Shown: positions 1 to 6,118 of the stretch, piece after piece
Numbering within the stretch: the stretch's first letter is position 1
Layout: each line of letters starts with the position of its first letter
NCBI GenBank assembly: GCA_903922325.1
Contig: CAIXTG010000187.1
Location: 1 to 9,146, forward strand
Source of the DNA: an uncultured Actinomycetes bacterium
Lineage (GTDB): Bacteria; Actinomycetota; Actinomycetes; Nanopelagicales; Nanopelagicaceae
DNA: 9,146 nt
Direction of reading: 5' to 3'
The notes under the pieces: generated by a model
The model's database searches: none
What the model saw: only the letters and a program-made list of their open reading frames with translations
Told to the model about the DNA's origin: nothing
Made by a program: the position numbers and the translations under genes

Positions 1-1728
1 GAACTTAGCTGAGGCAATTTTTCCGTTATAGAACTCAAGATCCTTACCAGCATTTGGAATCTTTTCTAGTGCGATATCAGCCTGACGCAAAAGCAACCAA
101 GCAGTAATGATGTCGCCGACGGCCATCAAACAGCGTGAAGTATTTAAACCGACGGTGTAAATCTTCTCGGGATCTGTTTGTGATTCCATTGCGTGAGCAA
201 CCAAAGTTGCGGTGATCCCATTTAAATCACCAAGTGCCTTTAAAAGCATTTCTTTCTCAGCAGCATGTGCGCCACCAGTTTCGGCAAATGTTTTAATTTC
301 TTTGCCAAGTAAGCCAATTGCGCGGCCACCATCCTTAACAATTTTACGGAAGAAGAAATCAAGACCTTGAATAGCAGTTGTACCTTCATACAAAGTATCG
401 ATCTTGGCATCGCGGACATATTGTTCAAGTGGCCAGTCACGAGTAAATCCAGCGCCGCCAAATGTTTGAAGTGATTCTGTTCCAAGAAGTGTCCAGGATT
501 TTTCAGAACCATAACCTTTAACAACCGGAAGCAATAAATCGTTAAGCGCTTCCATATCTTTAACACGATCTGTTTCGCCAGCCTTGATAGCTAGTTCGAT
601 CTCATCTTGGATGGAGGCCGTGTAAAGCACTAGCGCACGCATGCCTTCGCTGTAGGACTTTTGCACCATAAGCGAGCGACGCACATCTGGGTGGCGAATG
701 ATTTCAACACGTGGGCTAGCTTTATCGTTCATAACTTTCATATCGCCGCCTTGAATACGCTGCTTCGCATAAAGCAAAGCTTGTTGGTATCCAGCCGAAA
801 GCGTTGCAATTGCTTTAGTTCCAACCATCATGCGCGCAAATTCAATAACTTTAAACATCTGTGCAATACCTTCATGCACTTCACCTAACAAGTAACCAAC
901 AGCTGGTTCTTTTTCGCCCAAGTTAACTTCACAAGTGGCTGAAACGTTTAGACCCATTTTATCTTCGAGCGCTGTTACATAAACTCCGTTGCGCTTTCCA
1001 AGTTCGCCAGTTTCCAAATCAAACATAAACTTAGGAATTAGGAATAGTGATAAACCCTTTGTGCCTGGGCCACCACCTTCACGACGAGCAAGTACAAAGT
1101 GCATTACGTTGTCATAAAAGTCAGCATCACCCGATGTGATGTAACGCTTTGTTCCAGTGATGTGCCATGTTCCATCAGGTTGTTGAACAGCTTTAGTGCG
1201 ACCAGCACCAACATCAGAACCAGCATCTGGCTCAGTAAGTTGCATGGTTGCACCCCAGTGCTTTTCAACCATGAACTGGGCCATTTTTTTCTGTTGTTCA
1301 GTTCCTAAAACGTAAGCAACTTGAGCGAACGCGTAACCTGATGCATAAATATGGATAGCTGGGTTTGACCCCAAAACCATTTCAGCCATCGCCCATCGCA
1401 CAGATGGTGGAACTTTCATGCCACCTAGTTCAACTGGGGCATCAAGACGCCACCATTCACCATCAACATATGCCTTATATGATTTTTTAAAACTTTCCGG
1501 CAACGTTACATTTCCAGTTTCTTTATTCAGAATTGCACCAACGCGATCGCCTTCAACAAAAGAGGCAGCAAGATCGTTTTCACATAGACGCTTCATCTCT
1601 TCCAGCATTCCGATGGCGGTGTCACGATCGACATCACCATATGGGGCAGTGCCCATAACTTTTTCGCGCCCCAAGAGGTCAAAGAGGCAGAATTCAATAT
1701 CGCGCAGATTGGCTATGTAATGGCTCAT
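1..1728 (-). CDS. Acyl-CoA dehydrogenase, long DmdC/FadE-type (C-terminus cut by window edge)
   Basis: FAD-dependent alpha,beta-dehydrogenation of an acyl-CoA thioester; electrons go to electron-transfer flavoprotein. The frame is open for 576 codons from ATG at 1728 to the left edge with no stop, so the end is missing. Seen: an N-terminal helical region; the FAD/substrate loop QLTEPDAGSDVG near residue 165; the mixed-sheet domain with HITGTKRYITSGD; and the C-terminal helical domain with QTFGGAGFTRDWPLEQYVRDAKI followed by LYEGTTAIQGLD. The Glu of YEGT sits where the catalytic base of medium-chain acyl-CoA dehydrogenase lies. The length and the extra helical tail after GLDFFFRK match the roughly 600-residue class that includes 3-methylmercaptopropionyl-CoA dehydrogenase (DmdC), rather than the 380-residue class. 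The substrate cannot be read from sequence. Start choice: an in-frame TAG lies 15 bases upstream, leaving only a TTG as alternative. There is no Shine-Dalgarno sequence. Confidence 0.93.
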   Translation of the reverse strand, partial: MSHYIANLRDIEFCLFDLLGREKVMGTAPYGDVDRDTAIGMLEEMKRLCENDLAASFVEGDRVGAILNKETGNVTLPESFKKSYKAYVDGEWWRLDAPVELGGMKVPPSVRWAMAEMVLGSNPAIHIYASGYAFAQVAYVLGTEQQKKMAQFMVEKHWGATMQLTEPDAGSDVGAGRTKAVQQPDGTWHITGTKRYITSGDADFYDNVMHFVLARREGGGPGTKGLSLFLIPKFMFDLETGELGKRNGVYVTALEDKMGLNVSATCEVNLGEKEPAVGYLLGEVHEGIAQMFKVIEFARMMVGTKAIATLSAGYQQALLYAKQRIQGGDMKVMNDKASPRVEIIRHPDVRRSLMVQKSYSEGMRALVLYTASIQDEIELAIKAGETDRVKDMEALNDLLLPVVKGYGSEKSWTLLGTESLQTFGGAGFTRDWPLEQYVRDAKIDTLYEGTTAIQGLDFFFRKIVKDGGRAIGLLGKEIKTFAETGGAHAAEKEMLLKALGDLNGITATLVAHAMESQTDPEKIYTVGLNTSRCLMAVGDIITAWLLLRQADIALEKIPNAGKDLEFYNGKIASAKF

Positions 1729-1737
1729 GGGCAAATA

Positions 1738-1743
1738 ATGCTA
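1738..1743 (-). promoter_or_regulatory. Candidate -10 box for the acyl-CoA dehydrogenase
   Basis: The minus strand reads TAGCAT, ending 9 bases before the ATG at 1728. Transcription would begin almost at the start codon, which agrees with the lack of a ribosome binding site. No convincing -35 box was found. It shares the 79-bp divergent gap with the dcd promoter candidate. Confidence 0.35.
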
Positions 1744-1794
1744 CCCATCAGTAACTTAGGCAAGTGCTAGCGCAGATAGGCGTGTTTGCTGGGG

Positions 1795-1800
1795 TAGGCT
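1795..1800 (+). promoter_or_regulatory. Candidate -10 box for dcd (leaderless)
   Basis: TAGGCT fits the actinobacterial TAnnnT pattern and ends 7 bases before the GTG start at 1808. That places the transcription start at or next to the start codon, so the mRNA would be leaderless. No purine-rich ribosome binding site precedes the GTG. No good -35 box is visible. Confidence 0.45.
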
Positions 1801-1807
1801 CACACTC

Positions 1808-2386
1808 GTGCTACTAAGTGATCGCGATATTCGAGCTGAAATTACCGCTGGCCGGGTTGCTGTTGAACCTTTTGCCGAGTCGATGGTTCAGCCTTCCAGC
1901 GTTGATGTTCGATTAGATCGTTTTTTCCGAGTCTTTGAAAATCACAAGTATTCGGTAATTGATCCATCCATCGAGCAATCCGAGCTAACCCGCGAAGTCG
2001 TCGTTGAACCAAATGAACACTTTATTTTGCACCCAGGTGAATTTGTACTGGCTTCAACATATGAAATTATCACTTTGCCCGATGATATTGCCGGTCGCCT
2101 CGAAGGAAAATCATCGCTTGGTCGCCTTGGGTTACTGACTCACTCAACTGCCGGATTCATCGACCCAGGTTTCTCGGGACACATCACTTTAGAGCTTTCA
2201 AACGTGGCAAATTTGCCCGTAAAACTATTTCCAGGAATGAAGATCGGTCAACTTTGTCTAATCAAACTCTCATCTCCTGCTGAGCATCCTTACGGTTCTG
2301 CCGTTTATGCTTCTAGATATCAGGGACAACGTGGCCCAACCGCTAGTCGTTCCTGGATCAATTTTCACCAAACCGTAATTCAGTAA
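1808..2386 (+). CDS. dcd: dCTP deaminase, probably bifunctional dUMP-forming
   Basis: Converts dCTP to dUTP or, in the bifunctional actinobacterial form, directly to dUMP plus pyrophosphate, feeding thymidylate synthesis in the cytoplasm. The 192 residues match the usual length. Seen: N-terminal MLLSDRDIRAEI and QPSSVDVRLD; the core GRLEGKSSLGRLGLL at 96-110; THSTAGFIDPGFSGHITLEL at 111-130, with Ala115 and the catalytic Glu129; and the C-terminal nucleotide-closing segment YQGQRGPTASR at 171-181. From memory this is close to Mycobacterium tuberculosis Dcd, which has both deaminase and dUTPase activity; the bifunctional call rests on that likeness. The GTG start gives the same N-terminus as the mycobacterial protein. 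First gene of a likely dcd-lemA-htpX unit: the gap to lemA is 15 bp and shows no terminator. Confidence 0.95.
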   Translation: MLLSDRDIRAEITAGRVAVEPFAESMVQPSSVDVRLDRFFRVFENHKYSVIDPSIEQSELTREVVVEPNEHFILHPGEFVLASTYEIITLPDDIAGRLEGKSSLGRLGLLTHSTAGFIDPGFSGHITLELSNVANLPVKLFPGMKIGQLCLIKLSSPAEHPYGSAVYASRYQGQRGPTASRSWINFHQTVIQ

Positions 2387-2401
2387 TTAGAAGGAGTCAG
2401 A

Positions 2402-2956
2402 ATGAAGACAACTCTTATTATCGGCGGAATTGCTGTCCTACTTATCGTTTTCTTTGTAGCGCAGTACAACCGACTAATTAGATTAAATGTTGCAGTCGAT
2501 GAAGCATTTGCACAGATCGAAGTACAACTAAAGCGTCGCGCTGATTTAATTCCTAATTTAGTTGAAACTGTAAAAGGTTATGCCACACACGAACAATCAA
2601 CATTTGATGCAGTAATTACTGCGCGCGCAAAAGCTACGACTGCAACAACTGTCGCTGATGTTTCTGCTGCTGATGGAATGTTGACACAGGCACTTCGTGG
2701 ATTGTTAGCAGTAGCCGAGGCTTATCCTGATCTAAAAGCATCAGCTAACTTCATGTCGCTACAAGAAGAACTTTCAACAACTGAAAACAAAGTAGCGTTT
2801 TCTCGTCAGTTCTATAATGACAATGTGCGCTTGTTAAATACCGCAGTTAAAACTATTCCGACTAATTTCTTTGCTGGATTCGCCAAAGTAGATGAGCGTG
2901 AATTCTACGAAGTTGATGACGCTACTAACCGAAACGCTCCAAACGTAAGCTTTTAA
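2402..2956 (+). CDS. lemA: LemA family membrane protein
   Basis: A 184-residue protein with one N-terminal membrane segment (about residues 4-20) followed by a helical LemA domain. Seen: the family signature from AVDEAFAQIEVQLKRRADL through IPNLVETVKGYATHE at about 31-64, and the second conserved block from LSTTENKVAFSRQFYNDNV to TIPTNFFAGF near the C-terminus. The N-terminal anchor lacks a lipobox or an obvious signal-peptidase site, so it is likely a retained anchor. LemA proteins have no settled biochemical role; they often lie beside membrane proteases or membrane-stress genes. Here htpX starts 6 bp after the stop codon, which suggests the two act together in membrane protein quality control. 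Start choice is firm: AAGGAG at 2391-2396 lies 5 bases before the ATG, the clearest ribosome binding site on the plus strand here. Confidence 0.92.
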   Translation: MKTTLIIGGIAVLLIVFFVAQYNRLIRLNVAVDEAFAQIEVQLKRRADLIPNLVETVKGYATHEQSTFDAVITARAKATTATTVADVSAADGMLTQALRGLLAVAEAYPDLKASANFMSLQEELSTTENKVAFSRQFYNDNVRLLNTAVKTIPTNFFAGFAKVDEREFYEVDDATNRNAPNVSF

Positions 2957-2962
2957 AGGCCT

Positions 2963-3868
2963 ATGGCAACATTCTCTTTTCGTGCGGCGCAAAGCTCCAA
3001 TAAGCGCAAAACTTTTCTGCTCCTGGGAGCGATGGGTGCGCTTACCTGGTTAGTTTTATTATCAATATTTACTTACCTTGGTACCAGTAGTGCTGCGATC
3101 GTGCCCTTTGCGGTCGGTCTAACTTTGATTTCAGTTTGGGGCTCCTATTACGGTTCGGACAAATTAGTTTTAACAATGACTGGTGCTAAGCAAATTCAAG
3201 AAAGTGATAACCCAAAGTTATTTGGTTTGATTCAAGAAATTACAATCGCCAGCGGATTGCCAATGCCAAAGGTAGCTATTGTCGAAGATAGCGCACCGAA
3301 CGCTTTTGCGACTGGGCGAAATCCGGAACACGCCCTAATTGCATTTACCACCGGAATCCTCGATGCAATGGATCGCGATCAACTGCAAGGCGTTATTGCG
3401 CACGAAATGGCACATGTTGGAAATCGCGACACTTTAGTTTCTGCAGTCGCAGCAACTACAGCAGGTGCCATTGCGCTAATCAGCGACATGTTAATGCGAA
3501 TAATGTGGTTTGGTGGTGGTCGTCGTGATCGCGACAGTAACGGTAATCCGATCATGTTGGTTGTATCGCTGGTCGTTTTAATTTTGGCACCGATCGCAGC
3601 CATGATGTTGAAATCAGCTATTTCGCGCAAGCGTGAATCTTTGGCCGATGCAACTGCAGTTGCTTTTACTCGAAACCCTGCCGGATTGCGCAGTGCACTT
3701 GAAGTTTTAGCTGCTGATTCAACAGTCGTGCATCAGAAATCAACTGCAGTTGCTCATATTTGGATTGAGTCGCCACTTGATGGCTCATCAGTATCAAAGA
3801 TGTTTGCTTCGCACCCACCAATTCAAGAGCGCATTGCAACGCTGCGAGCGATGGAATCCCTTAATTAG
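2963..3868 (+). CDS. htpX: HtpX-type membrane zinc metalloprotease (M48B)
   Basis: Membrane-bound protease that clips misfolded or damaged membrane proteins, with the active site facing the cytoplasm in studied homologues. The 301 residues are normal for the family. Seen: hydrophobic segments at about 18-40 and 43-62; the zinc-binding HEMAH at 147-151 with catalytic Glu148; two further hydrophobic stretches at about 158-178 and 197-216; SRKRE at 221-225, where Glu225 is the expected third zinc ligand, followed by ADATAV; and the C-terminal SHPP motif at 284-287. All key residues are present, so it should be active. The start lies 6 bp after lemA, with AAAGG at 2955-2959 as a closely spaced ribosome binding site. 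The last 8 bp overlap the 3' end of the convergent sensor kinase gene, leaving no room for a terminator. Confidence 0.95.
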   Translation: MATFSFRAAQSSNKRKTFLLLGAMGALTWLVLLSIFTYLGTSSAAIVPFAVGLTLISVWGSYYGSDKLVLTMTGAKQIQESDNPKLFGLIQEITIASGLPMPKVAIVEDSAPNAFATGRNPEHALIAFTTGILDAMDRDQLQGVIAHEMAHVGNRDTLVSAVAATTAGAIALISDMLMRIMWFGGGRRDRDSNGNPIMLVVSLVVLILAPIAAMMLKSAISRKRESLADATAVAFTRNPAGLRSALEVLAADSTVVHQKSTAVAHIWIESPLDGSSVSKMFASHPPIQERIATLRAMESLN

Positions 3869-5327
3869 CTGTTAGTGGAAAGAAAACGGTAAAAGTAGCG
3901 CCTTCGCCAATTTTTGAAGTTACGCCAACTTTGCCACCATGCGCTTGCATAACCGCATCAACAATTGAAAGACCTAAACCGCTTCCCTCTTCCTTGGCGC
4001 GGTTTCGTGAAGGATCTGCGCGGTAAAAACGCTCAAAAATACGGGCTTGATCCTCTTGCGATAAGCCTGGCCCGGAGTCGGTAATTGAAATTGTCGTGCC
4101 TTCGTCGTTGTTCTCAATTGCAACCTCAATTGGCGTTCCTGCAGGTGTGTGAATACGAGCATTAGCTAACAAGTTAGCAACTACCTGGTGAATCTTGCGC
4201 GCATCACCTAAAACAAATGCTTCTTCGGGCAACTTTAAAGTAATTGGATGTTCTGGCCCAGCCGCACGAGCAGATTCAACTGCCTCAGTTACTAATTCGG
4301 TTAGATCTACCGGCGCATGTACTAAATCACGAGATTGATCTAATCGAGCCAACATCAATAAATCTTCAACTAAAGCACCCATGCGTACTGATTCATTTTC
4401 GATCCGACCAACAAGTTCGGAAGTTGCAGCTTCACCTTTAACAGCGCCTTGACGATGCAATTCAGCAAAACCACGAATTGCTGTTAACGGTGTGCGGAGT
4501 TCATGGCTGGCATCTGCCACAAAGCGGCGCAGTTTATTTTCACTTGCAGTGCGTGCGGCGAAAGATTCTTCAATTCGCGAAAGCATTGCGTTAAGCGAAG
4601 TAACTAGACGACCAACTTCAGTATCTGGTTTGGCATCAGGTAAACGCGCAGATAAATCGCCAGCGGCAATTTTCTCGGCAGTTTCTTCAACCGCCACCAG
4701 TGGTCGCAAACCAACCCTGATCACCATTCGCGAAGCAAATCCAATTAAAAGAAGCGCAATCAGGCCGATAAATAAGAAGATAACTCGTAAACGTTTTGAA
4801 GTCTCGTCGACACCAGAAAGTGACTGCGCAACGAAGACCGAACCCATTGCAGATGGCAACACTCGAGACAGAACACGGAAGTCGCTACCTGGAATTTCTA
4901 AAGTAAATGGACGATTGCCATATTTTGCCGCACTCGCAGGCAAGGTACCAACAACATAATCGGTTATCTTTTGTGCATTTAAGTCGCCACCTACGCCACC
5001 AACATAGTTACCAAATGGATCAAGCAAAGTGATCGATACCGAGCTTGGAACGCTGCGTAATGGGGTTTCAGAAGCGGCTTTAGCTTGCGAATCTCTACCT
5101 TCTTCATCACCAACGGAATCACTTTGAATTCCAGCACGATCAACCCGTAATAAAGCGCCATCGGCAACGCTAATTAATTGTTGATCTACTTGCTGAAGTA
5201 GGAACTTTTGCATTGCGTTTTGCGCAACAAAATCTGAAACCGTAAAACCGAGTGCAGATAAAAGCAATACGCCGACGAGAAGTCGATTTCGTAAGCTCGC
5301 ACTAGATAATGGGTTTCGATTCTGCAT
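3861..5327 (-). CDS. Two-component sensor histidine kinase (PhoR-like)
   Basis: A 488-residue membrane kinase that autophosphorylates and passes phosphate to the response regulator encoded just upstream. Domains: membrane segment 1 at about 15-33; an extracytoplasmic sensor region of about 145 residues (34-180) with no recognised ligand-binding fold; membrane segment 2 at about 181-199; HAMP at about 200-255 with AEKIAAGDLSARLP; HisKA with DASHELRTPL, phospho-acceptor His275; and HATPase with N box NLLANA at 385-390, G1 box DSGPG at 417-421, F box FERFYR and G2 box GSGLGLS at 448-454. All catalytic motifs are intact. The start lies 7 bp after the regulator's stop and has no strong ribosome binding site, which suggests translational coupling. 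Regulator-kinase pairing and sequence resemble mycobacterial PhoP/PhoR, but the signal cannot be inferred. Confidence 0.95.
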   Translation of the reverse strand: MQNRNPLSSASLRNRLLVGVLLLSALGFTVSDFVAQNAMQKFLLQQVDQQLISVADGALLRVDRAGIQSDSVGDEEGRDSQAKAASETPLRSVPSSVSITLLDPFGNYVGGVGGDLNAQKITDYVVGTLPASAAKYGNRPFTLEIPGSDFRVLSRVLPSAMGSVFVAQSLSGVDETSKRLRVIFLFIGLIALLLIGFASRMVIRVGLRPLVAVEETAEKIAAGDLSARLPDAKPDTEVGRLVTSLNAMLSRIEESFAARTASENKLRRFVADASHELRTPLTAIRGFAELHRQGAVKGEAATSELVGRIENESVRMGALVEDLLMLARLDQSRDLVHAPVDLTELVTEAVESARAAGPEHPITLKLPEEAFVLGDARKIHQVVANLLANARIHTPAGTPIEVAIENNDEGTTISITDSGPGLSQEDQARIFERFYRADPSRNRAKEEGSGLGLSIVDAVMQAHGGKVGVTSKIGEGATFTVFFPLTAN

Positions 5328-5334
5328 TTACTAA

Positions 5335-6045
5335 TTATTTCGGTGGAATCCGCAGTCGGTAGCCAACGCCACGCACGGTATGGATTAGAGCTGGTTCATA
5401 AGTATCAATTTTTTTACGTAAGTAAGAAACATAAGTTTCAACAATTCCAGCATCGCCACGGAAATCGTATTGCCAAACATGGTCAAGGATTTGAGATTTC
5501 GAAACTACGCGATCGGCATTAATCATTAAATATCGAAGCAGTAAAAATTCGGTAGGGGAAAGATCTATTAAGTTGCCGGCGCGATGTACTTCGTGTGTCG
5601 CTTCATCTAATTCAAGATCTGCAAAACGAATTTTCTCTTCGTCATGAATTGTCGTGGTTGCACCAGTGCGGCGCAGAAGTGAGCGTAAGCGCGCCACAAG
5701 TTCTTCAAGACTAAATGGCTTAGTCATGTAATCATCGCCACCAATTGTTAAACCAGCGACTTTATCTTCCATGCCATCTTTAGCGGTTAAGAAAAGGACT
5801 CCAACATTTTGACCCTCGTTGCGAATTCGTTTACAAACTTCAAAGCCATCCATGCCGGGCATCATCACATCGAGCACCATTGCATGAGGTTTGAATTCTT
5901 CGGCAACCAGGAGAGCTTGTGAACCATTGCTTGCAGTTCGCACATCAAAACCAACAAAACGCAGACTGGTTGAAATCAAATCGCTAATGCTCGATTCATC
6001 GTCAACAACAAGAATGCGTTGGTTATTGCTTTCGCCCTTACTCAT
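5335..6045 (-). CDS. OmpR/PhoB-family response regulator (PhoP-like)
   Basis: DNA-binding regulator phosphorylated by the adjacent kinase. At 236 residues it has the usual length. The receiver domain (about 10-127) shows acidic pocket Asp15-Asp16, phospho-acceptor Asp59 in VLDVMMPGMDG, Thr87 and Lys109 in DYMTKPF. The winged-helix domain (about 139-233) shows DLSPTEFLLLRYLM, SKSQILDHVWQYDF as the recognition region, YVSYLRKKID and the final wing HTVRGVGYRLR. From memory the closest family member is mycobacterial PhoP, which shares ELDE-THEV, LSPTEF-LLRY, ILDHVW-YDF and ETYVSYLRKKID-like stretches. Start choice: the frame extends upstream to 6150, but ATG at 6045 gives a receiver beginning at the normal place and follows an AGAGAGGA ribosome binding site 5-6 bases away. 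It is followed 7 bp later by the kinase. Confidence 0.95.
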   Translation of the reverse strand: MSKGESNNQRILVVDDESSISDLISTSLRFVGFDVRTASNGSQALLVAEEFKPHAMVLDVMMPGMDGFEVCKRIRNEGQNVGVLFLTAKDGMEDKVAGLTIGGDDYMTKPFSLEELVARLRSLLRRTGATTTIHDEEKIRFADLELDEATHEVHRAGNLIDLSPTEFLLLRYLMINADRVVSKSQILDHVWQYDFRGDAGIVETYVSYLRKKIDTYEPALIHTVRGVGYRLRIPPK

Positions 6046-6068
6046 AACTTCCTCTCTAAATTTCCAGG

Positions 6069-6097
6069 ATTTTAAGATTTCACCTGGGGCCACCCAA
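6069..6097 (-). promoter_or_regulatory. Candidate promoter for the response regulator/kinase pair
   Basis: The minus strand carries TTGGGT (6097-6092) and TAAAAT (6074-6069) separated by exactly 17 bases, a good match to a housekeeping promoter. Transcription would start near 6062, giving a leader of about 17 bases that contains the ribosome binding site for the ATG at 6045. A 5-bp inverted repeat, CCAGG and CCTGG (6083-6087 and 6064-6068), brackets the -10 box and could be an operator. Confidence 0.5.
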
Positions 6098-6118
6098 CGT
6101 GGCTTAAGAGAAGGATCC

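Noticed and set aside
240..1720. Open frames antisense or out of frame within the acyl-CoA dehydrogenase
   Set aside because: Their translations show no family motifs, whereas the 576-codon minus-strand frame matches acyl-CoA dehydrogenase throughout.
4162..4177. Inverted repeat GCTAAC-AA-GTTAGC
   Set aside because: It lies inside the kinase N box (NLLANA region), and the repeated Leu-Ala-Asn codons explain it; there is no T-run or regulatory context.
3379..4959. Secondary open frames within htpX and the sensor kinase
   Set aside because: They are shadows of well-supported genes with complete motifs, and they are rich in residues expected from antisense reading.
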